Below are positions 36,177 to 46,500 of a DNA stretch of 64,000 nucleotides, one piece after another. A model generated the notes under the pieces. That model did no database searches and was not told the DNA's origin. It worked only from the letters and a program-made list of their open reading frames with translations. The translations under genes and the position numbers were made by a program. Position 1 is the stretch's first letter. The number at the start of each line of letters is the position of its first letter. Source of the stretch: Brachypterus glaber (taxonomy: Eukaryota; Arthropoda; Insecta; Coleoptera; Kateretidae); contig OY294048.1 in the NCBI GenBank assembly GCA_958510825.1, positions 26,608,680 to 26,672,679 on the forward strand. Direction: 5' to 3'.

Positions 36177-36842
36177 TCGTCCACTAAAGGCTCTAGTTGT
36201 CTAACTCCAAATTTTTCAAAAATGAGATTTTTATCAAATTTGCTTCATTATCTGATTACCAACATACTTCAAAAAAAAAAAGTTGCATTAAACCAATATC
36301 AGCCTCAAAAAATGCAAAAATGTAAATATTAAAAAGTCGCTAAGTGTCTAACTCCATCATATGATTGTGAGAAAACAATTAAATGAGAACTGTCACTAAT
36401 GTCAAACTATTTCTCGACAACAGGGGATCCCGTTTCAAATATTTGTTAATTTACTGTTTGATGATAATTATAATTATTGCCATTAATAATGTATATATAT
36501 TATGCCTACCTAGTAGTAATATTATATATTAAATATAAAAATATAAATTTTTTGTAATAATATTACGCGATATAATACGATAGGTATCCTCTTTTATCTT
36601 CCCTTGGAGTTAGACCATTAGTGAATTTAGATTTTGTGGTTAAAATTTAATTTTCAAATAATTTATATAAAATAGATAACAATGAAAAGTTTTAAATACA
36701 TTAACACATTTCAAACATTTTTACCTGTGAACAAGCTAGTTTTAAAGTTCTAAATTGCTATAATTAAGTTTTAAATCGTTTTTTACGTCTCCTGAAAAAT
36801 ATGACGTTTTGGAGTTAGACCGTTAGAGCCTTTAGATGACGA
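36177..36842. mobile_element. 666-bp TA-flanked MITE in the tandem block, empty sites present
   Basis: Ends TCGTCCACTAAAGGCTCTAG and, complemented, TCGTCATCTAAAGGCTCTAA; TGTCTAACTCCAAA / TTTGGAGTTAGAC continue the match. TA at 36175-36176 and 36843-36844. The target unit occurs uninterrupted nearby as ACTTATATATGATTT (for example near 35453), which equals this locus with the element and one TA removed. Confidence 0.8.
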
Positions 36843-37458
36843 TATATGATTTTTTTAGATGTTTTCTCAGTTTGACCTTCAAATGACTTTCGAACAGACG
36901 TGATAGAGCTTGACCGCCCTTAGCATCAGAATCAGCGACCTCAAAAACTTATTAATGATTTTTTTCAGATTTTTTCAACCACCTTTTCTCATTTGACCTT
37001 CATATGACATTAAAACTGACGTGATAGATCTTGACTGACCTTAGCATCGAAATCAGCGACCCTAAAAACTTATGTATGATTTTTTTCAGATTTTTTCAAC
37101 CACCTTTTCTCAGTTTGACCTTCAAATGAGCTTGAAACTAATGTGATAGAGCTTGACCGACCTCGGCATCGAAATCAGTGACCCCAAAAACCCCTGGGTA
37201 CCTGGGTCTGGTCCGGTAATTTTTTCCATACTAATTTGTAATTTATAAAAAAATATTGTCTATTTTTTTTTCGTTTTTTTTTTTAATGTTTTTACATCAT
37301 AAAAATGTTACTTGATTACATAAGGACCGTACTACGTACATCATTTCTAGTTAATTTTTGACCCCCCAGTGATGCCCTTTTGACGTTTTTTAGCATCAGT
37401 ACGTGACGCTTAGCTTGTTCCCTTAGAGGGATGATCTCCTCACCCCCACCCCTACTTA

Positions 37459-37697
37459 GGGAACGTTCAAGTATTACGTAACGCAAAATGTACCAAAATT
37501 CATACACTTCATACCTCGGTTTTCGCGTTATTCAAGGCTGTAGAGATTTAATATTTTGGCTACACCCCCTAACATATCCCCTATTAGGGGGGGTAGCCAA
37601 AATATAAAATCTTCATGATCTATAATAACGCGAGAACCGGGGTATGAAGTGTATGAATTTTGGTAAAATTTGCGTTACGTAATACTTGAACGTTCCC
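37459..37697. mobile_element. 239-bp palindromic MITE, GGGAACGTTCAAG family
   Basis: Ends GGGAACGTTCAAGTATTACG / CGTAATACTTGAACGTTCCC, flanked by TTA on both sides (37456-37458, 37698-37700). Nearly the whole element is palindromic (GTATGAAGTGTATGAATTTTGG mirrors its left side). A 3-bp TTA duplication fits PIF/Harbinger, although the other two copies are flanked by ATA and AAA. Confidence 0.8.
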
Positions 37698-38178
37698 TTA
37701 TATGTCACAGGATCCGTTTTTTAAAAATATATTTTTTTTCCAGGTATTCCTATTTTTTTTACCAATGAATTTAAAGTTTTTATAATCTAAGTTGGGCTTT
37801 TTTTAACTAATATTCAATCGCCCAATACCAATTTGCCCTCAAAATATTTTTATCTCTCATGCTTTTAGAACAACAGAGGGCTAAAATAATGATGTTTTAC
37901 CAATTTTATCTCATTTTTCACAGAAACTTGAGATAATAGAAACATTCTGAAGCCCAGATTTGGTCTCAGCGACCCAAAATTAGTTAAAAAACTGACTTCA
38001 ATCAGGGCAAGAAACCGTGTTGCTTAGTGTAAGCTTTAAAATAACCTATCACACGACCCCCTTTCTGTTAAAAAAAAAACGTTGCCCTTGCCCCCTGCCT
38101 CCGCTGTGCCTTCTAAAAATATAAAATATTATTATTGGTACATATTATGTACCAAAAATAGTTTGGGTTATGCTATTC

Positions 38179-38238
38179 AAGTGTTACAAATTTTAATTTG
38201 AAATCTTTTAAGATTTTAAATTAAAATTTGTAACACTT
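38179..38238. repeat. 60-bp near-perfect hairpin
   Basis: AAGTGTTACAAATTTTAATT is mirrored by AATTAAAATTTGTAACACTT around a short A/T-rich centre (TGAAATCTTTTAAGATTTTA). It looks like a tiny palindromic repeat rather than a terminator. Confidence 0.8.
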
Positions 38239-38299
38239 ACAAGCAGTTCAAAGATAAAGGGGGTCGGACTTTACACATAGTACACGCTCAAAACTAAAT

Positions 38300-38460
38300 A
38301 ATATCTGATAATTTTTAGCAAAACCAACTTTATGGTTTTCGAAAAGGCTTTACAACTAGAGAAATTTTTGTGTTCTCTATTGGATCTTCAGAAAGCTTTT
38401 GATTGTTTACATCCTGATCTCCTGCTATGTTTAAAAATCGCATGTTTTCTAGATATCTAA
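38300..38460 (+). pseudogene. LINE reverse-transcriptase remnant in the intron
   Basis: Conceptual translation in shifting frames gives YGFRKGFTT (38331-38357) and LLDLQKAFDCLHPDLL (around 38379-38426), the conserved QYGFRKG and DLxKAFDxVxHxxLL blocks of non-LTR reverse transcriptases. Only about 50 residues survive, with frame breaks. The LINE type cannot be decided. Confidence 0.65.
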
Positions 38461-38945
38461 ATTGAAATTATAGTAGTAATTAATTATACACAGATTCGCC
38501 ACAAAGTTTTCATAAACTACCTATTTAGTTTTGTTCGAAAAATACTCGTGAATTCTGTGTATTTTGATTTAAGTTTTTTAACCTTACATTGCATTTATTA
38601 AAGTCTTATTTATATTAAAAATATATAAATATTTATGAAACCAGACTTTTACGGTATAAGGTTTCTACCAGATTCTATCTGCATATAAATTCATAGAATT
38701 AATAGGAGTCGCAATAGTAACCACTGTTGGGGCCCACTTTTTTTTAATAAATTACCGGTACCGTAATTTATCCTTACCCAAATTTAAACAAATTGTAAAA
38801 GCATTTAGGAAAATGAGTGCTTTTTTACTCGTCAGTGCCATTTAATTTGAATAATCCTGATCTATTCCAATTTTGTATTAAAATCACCCTTATTATAATA
38901 TGTATATTACCTTAATATACCTTAATATTTAAATCATTTTTTCAG

Positions 38946-39093
38946 GAAAAAGTTCCAAAAGTTTCAAGATAAAAAGATGAGAATATCAAAGGATAACGTT
39001 AAAGAACTGGAAAAAGCAAAGGAAACTGGAGTATTTCATGAAAAGCTTTTGGATCGTAGAAGCAAAATGAAAGCAGATAGATATTGCAAATAG
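38946..39093 (+). CDS. FRG1: FRG1-like protein, last coding exon
   Basis: The exon follows TTTTTTCAG, completes the Val codon split with the exon ending 21721, and codes for 48 residues to a TAG at 39091-39093. The product starts [15 protein letters not shown] and ends [15 protein letters not shown], a close match to the conserved C-terminus of FRG1, where basic residues contribute to nuclear localisation. Together the two exons give the C-terminal ~116 residues of a family of roughly 260. Frame intact, splice phase correct. The sequence downstream is presumably 3' UTR. Confidence 0.92.
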
Positions 39094-39301
39094 TTATATT
39101 ACACTACACCACTAGATGTTACAGACGCTTTGAATAGTAGGTTTAGACCGATTTTTACTCCTGATTTTAAATCCGCTTTCAGATTTTTTCCATCACGTCA
39201 GAATTTTAAGATACAGGGTGATTTAATGTTGTGTGATTTTTGTCAAAAACTTCATTTGTTTTGTACTGCTAAAAATAATTTTACTTTTCTGAGTTAAAAC
39301 A

Positions 39302-39307
39302 AAATAA
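39302..39307 (+). promoter_or_regulatory. Possible FRG1 poly(A) signal
   Basis: First AATAAA-type hexamer found after the FRG1 stop codon, about 210 bases downstream. In AT-rich DNA such hexamers occur by chance, so this is only a candidate. Confidence 0.3.
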
Positions 39308-39552
39308 AAAATTTTCATGAAACAAAACATTAACATTTTGTATATTTTTGGCTTCATTTTTTTATAGATTTTAAAAGACCCGCAATCTTAATTTAAAGTC
39401 AACCATGCCGATGAAATTGACAACTTGAATGCATTGAGCATGATAAGGTAGGCCATACCTGATTTTAATAATTCATAAAAAAATATGTATTTTCAATTAA
39501 CCCCACATTTGCACAAACGTAAAAAAAATAACACCATTTTTGTTACATAACT

Positions 39553-39574
39553 TAATAATAATAATAATAATAAC
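39553..39574. repeat. (TAA)n microsatellite
   Basis: About seven consecutive TAA units in AT-rich DNA downstream of FRG1. Confidence 0.8.
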
Positions 39575-39992
39575 AAGCCGTTAAGATATGCAATGCTATA
39601 CATTCCATTATACATATAAATAAACACATTTCAAAGCAATTTGTACATATTATTATACTTTTTGGCCAAATACTCTTTTATCGAAATAAAGTAAATTTTT
39701 TTAGATTTTACGAGATTTGGGATTTTTTTTGGACATCCTGTTCTTTTTCTCACAAAAATAAATATGGGACGTTAATTGGTACTTATCAATGAATTTATAA
39801 AAAAAATATGACATATGAGAAAAAATTCTAAGTAACCTTTTATGTAGCATGAATTAGCTTCATAGGTCAATTTTTACCATGTTTATATCCTAGTAAAGCC
39901 ATTTTTTATTGTATAAGGGTATATTTTTTTTGAATATACCCTTATAATTCAAAAATAATTTCCCTTCCTGATTTCAAAGTTTTTATATTTAA

Positions 39993-40170
39993 CCCTTTCG
40001 GGACTAGAAACGACTCTAGTTGCAACACGTTTGATAGTTCCTTCCATTTCATCAACAGCCCTTTTTCCAAGACACGCTGCGAAAAAATTCCAATCAGCAA
40101 CAATCTTCATTAAAAAAATACAGATTGGAAAACGTAAATCTGCTGCCGGTCGCTTCTCGTCCCGAAAAGG
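39993..40170. mobile_element. 178-bp TTAA MITE, first copy
   Basis: TTAA at 39989-39992 and 40171-40174; ends CCCTTTCGGGACTAG and, complemented, CCTTTTCGGGACGAG. Belongs to the same class as 1157-6944, 26896-27100 and 33570-34058. Confidence 0.75.
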
Positions 40171-40519
40171 TTAAATAATAATAAAAAGCTTAACATGTTT
40201 TCTCTCTCAAAAAACCGCTGGGCGCGACCCCAAATATGAAAAAAAAAAATGTGGGTTGGTTTTTGTAGGGGGTGGGACCCAAAAAAAAAGACAATTTTTT
40301 AATTTTGACTGGGCACCCTAATTTGTAGGTAGGTAGGACCTATGAGAAAACATTCTAAGTAACCTTTTATGTAGCATGAATTAGCTTCATAGGTCAATTT
40401 TTACCATGTTTATATCCTAGTAAAGCCATTTTTTAATGTATAAGGGTATATTTTTTTTGAATATACCCTTATAATTCAAAAATAATTTCCCTTCCTGATT
40501 TCAAAGTTTTTATATTTAA

Positions 40520-40697
40520 CCCTTTCGGGACTAGAAACGACTCTAGTTGCAACACGTTTGATAGTTCCTTCCATTTCATCAACAGCCCCTTTTCCAAGAC
40601 ACGCTGCGAAAAAATTCCAATCAGCAATAATCTTCATTAAAAAAGTACAGATTGGAAAACGTAAATCTCCTGCCGGTCGCTTCTCGTCCCGAAAAGG
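40520..40697. mobile_element. 178-bp TTAA MITE, duplicated copy
   Basis: Same element within the second half of the tandem duplication, with TTAA at 40516-40519 and 40698-40701. It differs from the first copy by a few bases. Confidence 0.75.
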
Positions 40698-40860
40698 TTA
40701 AATAATAATAAAAAGCTTAACATGTTTTCTCTCTCAAAAAACCGCTGGGCGCGACCCCAAATATGAAAAAAAAATGTGGGTTGGTTCTTGTAGGGGGTGG
40801 GACCCAAAAAAAAGACCATTTTTTAATTTTGACTGGGCACCCTAATTTGTAGGTAGGTAG

Positions 40861-41550
40861 CCCTAAGAATGATTTAAACAAAATTTCAGCTCAATCGGAT
40901 AAGGGGATACGATCGCCTATACGGCCCCAATTTTCTTATACAGTCTAGTTTTTAGGGATATAAGCTCACCAGGTTCAAAACATGTCGTATTACGATCAAG
41001 GAACACTATGGCAAAAGTCTACCACTCTAAGCTACACACAGAAAAAGATAGGTCCCTAAAACACGGTTTTTTGCGCATATATTTTTTGCCGTTAGTCGGA
41101 CAAAATTTTAACAAAAAAGGACTTCATGACAGGGGCGTATACGCCATTTTTTGTTTTCGAGATTTTGATGGTTTTAGGTTTGGTTTATTGAAACAAACCT
41201 AAAACTATCAAAATAAAAATGGCGTACCTATACGCCCCTATTATATGAAGCAGTCGATATTTTTCTCAATTTGCATTGGCTAGGAGATATTAATTTTTTC
41301 TGTGACAGGCTCAATCCAAGTTTAATTATTTTAGCGCAGGTCACCATTTCGACATCTTTATCACTTTAATTTTTTTTGAAATATCTAAGGATGATTTCTG
41401 CAAAATTTCAGCTTAATCAAATACAGAGATGCGATAAGTGAGCTTAGATCCCTAAAAACTGGACCATAGAAGAAAATTAGGGGTAGTATAGGCGTATCGT
41501 AACCCCTTATCCGATTGAGCTGAAATTTTAGAAAAGTCATCCTTAGGTAG
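40861..41550. mobile_element. Foldback element, ends CCTAAGAATGATT / AAGTCATCCTTAGG
   Basis: TTTCAGCTCAATCGGATAAGGGG at 40888-40910 is mirrored near 41502-41527. A second fold at 41135-41245 pairs GGCGTATACGCCATTTTT and TTAGGTTTG with CAAACCTAA and AAAAATGGCGTACC. A direct/diverged copy of the outer phrase lies at 41390-41430. No coding potential. Confidence 0.65.
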
Positions 41551-41727
41551 GGGAGACCGGGGCACAGTGGCCATCTTTTTCCTTAAAAAATTGTAACTTC
41601 TTAATAATTGATTTAAATCAAAGTTCTAAAATGAGTATACGTCAGGGTTTTTTTTATAATTTGACGTAGACAGTTTAGTTTTTTTTTTTTAAATTTGTTA
41701 CTAAACTTTTACAAAAAAGTGTAAAAG

Positions 41728-41763
41728 TGGCCACTGTACCCCATAGACGGGGTACAGTGGCCA
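41728..41763. repeat. Hairpin TGGCCACTGTACCCC / GGGGTACAGTGGCCA
   Basis: Two 15-bp arms around ATAGAC. The phrase GGGGCACAGTGGCC also occurs near 41561, indicating a dispersed family terminus. Bases 41764-42268 to the right are AT-rich, with no gene recognised. Confidence 0.75.
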
Positions 41764-42268
41764 AATATTATAATAATAAAATAACGTGATAATATCGAAC
41801 GTAGGTAATATTAAAGAAAAATTATTTCCACAAAATTTAAGTATTTATATTAATTTAAATGGTCATAATTATGGATTATGGATTGAAAACATGTGCAGGA
41901 AAAGATGGTATACAACATAAAACGCTGGCTAAAAAATTAAGTGGTTATTTTGAAGGAGAGCACCGAAATTTTAGTTGTAGAATCACTCCGTGGTATAAAA
42001 CACCTTGTAGGTCCCTTACGATTATAAATAAATAAATATTGAAAAAATAAACTTTGAATTTGTAATAATAAATAAACTTTTTGTTTTAATGCATTTAAAA
42101 AATAATCAAAACAAGTGATCTTTTGAAATAAGCTATTTCTAATAACACAGGGCAACAAATTTTCAAGTTTTGAAAGTTGATTTGGATTTGACAGCTGATT
42201 TTGGGTAATTTAGTTATGTTGATTTCGAATACAACTTTTGTTTTTGTCCATCACGTAAGGGTTTTGAT

Positions 42269-43633
42269 CAACGAACTAACAACTCTTCTCTCTAGAATAC
42301 GCATACCGTTAATAATATTGATACTTTATACTATATATTATATTATATACTATATCGTCGGCTTACAAGTAAAAGGCACTAAGTCACTTTTTTGCAAAAA
42401 TGAGATTTTAATGGCACTGTAATTAATTTTTGATGATCTATGTATAAATAAACCGAACTAACTTCTAGGTGGACTGCCAAGGGAGTTACCCACTATACAA
42501 AACGCACCAATTTGATTTTGATTAAAATTTTATCTGGCAATAGGCACTAAGTCACTTAGTGCGTTTTACTTGTAGATTATTTCAAATGTTTCTGCACTAA
42601 GCGACTTTCTAAAAAGAGTTAATTTATAAAAATATGATTGCTTGAATTATTTATATGATACAATATCGCGTTATTTATTGTACTAACAAACGAATTCAAA
42701 TTTTGCTATGTTAAAGTTGATGGAATAGAGACAGAACAGAAATAACAAGAATATAAAAAAAAACTAAAAAAAGTTCGTGGCAAGTTTAGAAAACAGCCTT
42801 AGAAATGCGCCGTGAAGTGTTTTATCATTAATAATGATTCATTATAATTATTGACTTTAGGAGATGCTTCTTTGCCGGCACAGCCGATGGCCTCTGAAAA
42901 CTGTCTTAGTTCGTGCATAGTAAGCAGTTTCATATAATTAATACTAATTAATTAATTATTATTATTAATTTTGGAAACGTTCTTTAAACAATCAAAAAGT
43001 CCAAACCCTTCTTTTAAAAATCTAGTTTTTGAATTATGTAAATATCTTGTTTTCTACTTTACGTTTAATTAATAGAAGGGTTTTAATTTTAAATAGTTGG
43101 TTTTTATATTATTTTATTGACTTAGTGCTCTTTACTTATAAGCCGACGTCGTGGGCCTACAAGTAAAAGGCACTAAGTCCATGTCTTTTTTCAAATTTAG
43201 TTGAATTAAACTACTTTAATTTTTCTTTATTTAACTGCAATTGGGACATTATTATGTCCAAACATGTCATTGCAATTTGCGGTAGTTTTTTTCCAAAAAC
43301 AATTATTACAAAAATTAAAAAACAACAATGAAAGTTAAATTTGTCAATATCTCAGAACCATGTTTTTGGACTTAGTGCTCTTTACTTGTAAGCCGACGAT
43401 ATATTATATTATATACTTTATATTATAAAGTATCGCCAACATCTCGGTTTATTTGTAAACAAATAGTAGGTATATTCAGGCCTGAACAATAACAATTACC
43501 AGTAACTGTTATTGTTGTCTCTGTTAGAACAAAGCTGTGCGAATGAGACAGACAAATGTATATGTTGGCTACGATTTTGTCAGTTTTTAGAAACGAAATG
43601 CCTATTCTAGAGAGAAAAGTTATTAGTTCGTTG
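42269..43633. mobile_element. Second CAACGAACTAA MITE, expanded by nested elements
   Basis: The outer parts match 9137-9390 closely (CAACGAACTAACAACTCTTC ... GTTATTAGTTCGTTG, including AACATCTCGGTTTATTTGTAAAC). Between the GTTAATA and TATAAAGTATCGCC positions, contiguous in the first copy, about 1.1 kb has inserted (42316-43428). No matching 8-bp duplication flanks this copy. Confidence 0.75.
42356..43398. mobile_element. Pair of nested MITEs with GTCGGCTTACAAGTAAAAGG ends
   Basis: Termini CGTCGGCTTACAAGTAAAAG / CTTTACTTATAAGCCGACG delimit 42356-43148; 43149-43398 is a second, adjacent element starting TCGTGGGCCTACAAGTAAAA and ending TTTACTTGTAAGCCGACG. Each end continues into GGCACTAAGTC / GACTTAGTGC. 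The junctions with the host are palindromic TA-rich stretches. Bases 42990-43100 resemble one arm of 55171-55469. Confidence 0.7.
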
Positions 43634-43760
43634 GCCACAGTGGGCCAGGAAAAATATACATGGACAAAGTTCTGAATTTTTACGACTATTTTTGATACCA
43701 GTGATTTCGAATAAAATAACGAAAAATTTCAAAAAAAAAAAGAATCCGCGCCATTAGGCA
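43634..43760. repeat. Fragment of the GTATATAC/GCTGGGTC foldback family
   Basis: CCACAGTGGGCCAGGAAAAA and AAAGTTCTGAATTTTT match 25431-25470 and the following arm. Bases 43761-44271 are AT-rich with no gene recognised. Confidence 0.6.
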
Positions 43761-44271
43761 CACGACCCCCAAATGTAAATGGGTTTTAAAAAAAATAGCA
43801 AGTTTAGATGACTATTAATTATGTTAGCAAAGGGTCTGTAAACTTCAAAACCTCTGAGAACGAAATTCTAATGAGCGCCAGTTAAATAATGGCAAAAGTT
43901 ATTCCGCAGACTGCATGCTAAACAACAGTAACAAAGTGCAAGTTCTTTTGTACGATTTTAATACTATTTTTGTTGCTGATTTCGATTTTGTTTAGATCAA
44001 ATCTCTATTTTCATTTTTAAGAATACCCGTTCCAAAATTTTATAAAAATTAAAATTTGTTTTTTTTTGGTGACCCATATTTAAATTATTATAGCAGCTAC
44101 AAAAGTTGTTTCTAGTTTAAATTAAAGTTATATCTATGCTCTATAAAATAATTACGAAAGATGTCTGAAAATAATTTTAAAAGTTCAGTTAATGAATAGT
44201 TTTGATGCCTCTGCAATCATGTTTAAAAGAAGGTGAATTTATCTTTGTTAAGCAGTTTTTATAAATTTAAC

Positions 44272-44711
44272 GTCAAAGGACCACGCACAAACGTTATGGG
44301 TTCTGGCCCCCGATTAAATTTGATAAAATTTTAATATGTTATAGAACTAAACCTTCTGATAAATAGTGTTCACGGGCAAGGGCGTAGATGAGGGGGGGGG
44401 GTAATTACCCCCCCCATAGGCGTGGGCGCCAATTTTGTTTGCAGGGCGCCAAGTTTGGTAAAACCGTCAGGGACAAAGCTTTTGTCTTAGGGTATTTTTT
44501 TGGGCGCCGTCATTTTTTTTAGGGGCGCCACGTTTGGTAGAAACCGTCAGGGACATTTTTTGGGGGGCAATTTTTTTTGTAGGCGCACAAAGCTTTATTT
44601 TAGGTTGTTTTTTCTTTTGCTAGGGGCGCCAAATTTGAGGCTTGAAAGGCCGGCCCTGGGTATTACCCCCCCCCCATAGAAGAAAAAGATCTACGCCCTT
44701 GTTCACGGGCA
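44272..44711. repeat. Repeat fragments: GGCCCCCG family and GGCGCC-rich inverted block
   Basis: 44272-44365 is an inverted copy of the family at 10125-10250. 44371-44711 is bracketed by CACGGGCAAGGGCGTAGAT and ATCTACGCCCTTG...CACGGGC in inverted orientation and contains three GGCGCCA...TTTGG phrases near 44443, 44525 and 44625. Confidence 0.6.
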
Positions 44712-44754
44712 CACAGCTCTATAGATTTGCTTCCCCAGGCCTCTAAACTTGGCA

Positions 44755-44954
44755 NNNNNNNNNNNNNNNNNNNNNNNNNNNNNNNNNNNNNNNNNNNNNN
44801 NNNNNNNNNNNNNNNNNNNNNNNNNNNNNNNNNNNNNNNNNNNNNNNNNNNNNNNNNNNNNNNNNNNNNNNNNNNNNNNNNNNNNNNNNNNNNNNNNNNN
44901 NNNNNNNNNNNNNNNNNNNNNNNNNNNNNNNNNNNNNNNNNNNNNNNNNNNNNN
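44755..44954. other. Assembly gap (200 N)
   Basis: Exactly 200 unknown bases. Frames crossing it (44727-45257 and others) are meaningless. The gap borders the start of an inverted repeat, a common reason for assembly failure. Confidence 1.
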
Positions 44955-46500
44955 TTTCTGAAAAAATTACGTTCATCGGAATTTTCTTTCGGATTTTTCG
45001 ATTTTTTTTTAAGTTTAACCCCTATAACTTTTTTGTTTTTGGGGATTGTAAAAGTTGTAGAACTTGATTTTTCCTTAAAAGTCGAGCGGAGTTATCGTGT
45101 ACACAAAAACGTGACATCAGACGGTCGGACCGACAGACGGACATTTGAAAAAAAATGCTTATTTTTTCATGAAACAAATTTATATCCAAGAATTTTTTGT
45201 CTATTACGATTTTTGTTTTTTTTTTTGAAAATTCGAAACTACCGTATATTATTCTAGTGAAGGCGCTGTGAATAATATAATAATAAAAAAAATCTGCGTA
45301 AAACCGTAAGAAGTTAATTTTAATAAAACAATAAATTGCATAATACTTATTAAGTTAATCTTTATTTTATCACATTTATTAAAATAAATTTATTCAAATA
45401 CGTACTCATCATTTTCCATACAGAAATACCTTTGAAAATAAACGAAAAAGCGAAACAAAACTTTAAATTACTGAGTGAACTTGATATAAAAATAATGTCA
45501 GCAAAACTAATGTTTGAGATAAAAATAAAACATCACACACAGGAAATTTTACGCAAACACCTGGCCAAAACCTAAATAAACATAGTAAACTCTACGTGTA
45601 GATAAATAGTAAATAGAACAAAAAAAAAAGCAAAAAAATATAGTACACTTCTTTCGTAAAAAAAATGGGACACTTAAAATTGTTTGGTTGTTGTTGAATT
45701 TTTTTTGTTTTCTCTAAAAAAAAAATTAATAAAAAAAATCGAAAAAAATTGAAAAATATATATTTTTTTTCAAAAAAAAAAAAATCTTAAAAAAATGTAT
45801 TTTTTAAATTTTTTTTTTAATTATTTTTTTTTAAGTATTTGGGAAATGCAATATACTATTTACTGTGAATAATATAAAATGGAATGCGCCAGCGCTAGAA
45901 TAATATTATAAGGTAGTTTAGAATTTTCAAAAAAAAAATCAAAAATCGTCCTAGACAAAAAAATTCTTAAATATAAATGTTTTATGAAAAAATAAGCAAC
46001 TTTTTTTTCAAATGTCCGTCTGTCCGTCTCTGTCCGATTTTTGTAGACACGATAACTCAAAAGGAGGGGAAGCCCCTATTGTTTTTGAAAGTAATCCCCC
46101 CAAAAACAAAAAAGTTATGGGGGGTTAAACTTTTTAAAAAATCGAAAAATGCTGAAAAAAATTCCGATTAACGTAATTTTTTCAGAAAAAAATGCTTTTA
46201 TTATAAGGATCAATTCTACAAAAAAAAAAAATTTTTTTTATTTTTTTTTTTTGAATTTTTTTTGTTTCTCGCAAAAAGAAAATTTAATGACAAAAATTGA
46301 AAAATTAAAAAAACTTTTTTTTTTGAAAAAAAAATTTTTTTTCAATAATTTTTCGTTTTTCAAAAAAGATCTTTTTTTTTAATGTAATATTTTTTGAAAA
46401 TTATATATATTTTTAAATATTTGAGAAATGCAATATACCATTTACTGTAAATAATATATGATAGATGCGTAGCAATACATATCTTCACGGCTTGTTTATT
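44955..46500. repeat. Inverted pair of the GTCCGTCTGTC repeat family
   Basis: 44955-45290 is a reversed copy of about 45880-46205 (GGACGGACAGACGGACA-like run, ACGATAACTC, CCCCAAAAACAAAAAAGTTAT) and both match 12400-12910. A further degenerate part runs to 46500. The 550 bases between (45291-45840) are A-rich and featureless. Confidence 0.7.

Larger units (their letters stand above)
34490..37200. repeat. Inverted block of ~120-bp tandem units
   Basis: The unit contains TCAGTTTGACCTTCAAATGA, GACGTGATAGAGCTTGACC and CCAAAAACTTAT followed by ATGATTTTTT. Forward units at 34680-35110 are mirrored by units at 35340-35640 and 36850-37200. Two MITEs (35656-35800, 36177-36842) have inserted. A CACCTCCACGTGG pair lies at 35228-35265 and a GTTACGTAATACTTGAACG terminus at 35284-35306. 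No gene. Confidence 0.7.
21722..38945 (+). other. 17.2 kb FRG1 intron
   Basis: Donor GTAAGT at 21722 and acceptor TTTTTTCAG ending at 38945. Joining the exons gives the codon GT|G (Val) and restores the family's NYVKKFQ junction. Nearly all of the intron is transposon-derived (foldback MITEs, fragments, a LINE remnant). Confidence 0.85.
39814..40867. repeat. 527-bp recent tandem duplication
   Basis: 39814-40340 and 40341-40867 are near-identical direct copies (start TATGAGAAAA, end GTAGGTAGGTAG), differing at scattered bases and A-run lengths. Each carries a TTAA MITE (39993-40170, 40520-40697) at the same internal position, so duplication came after the MITE insertion. Alternatively this could be an assembly artefact, but the mismatches argue against simple duplication of reads. 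Confidence 0.85.

Noticed and set aside
44727..45257. 176-codon frame and two shorter ones
   Set aside because: They run across the 200-N gap, so most of the translation is undefined.
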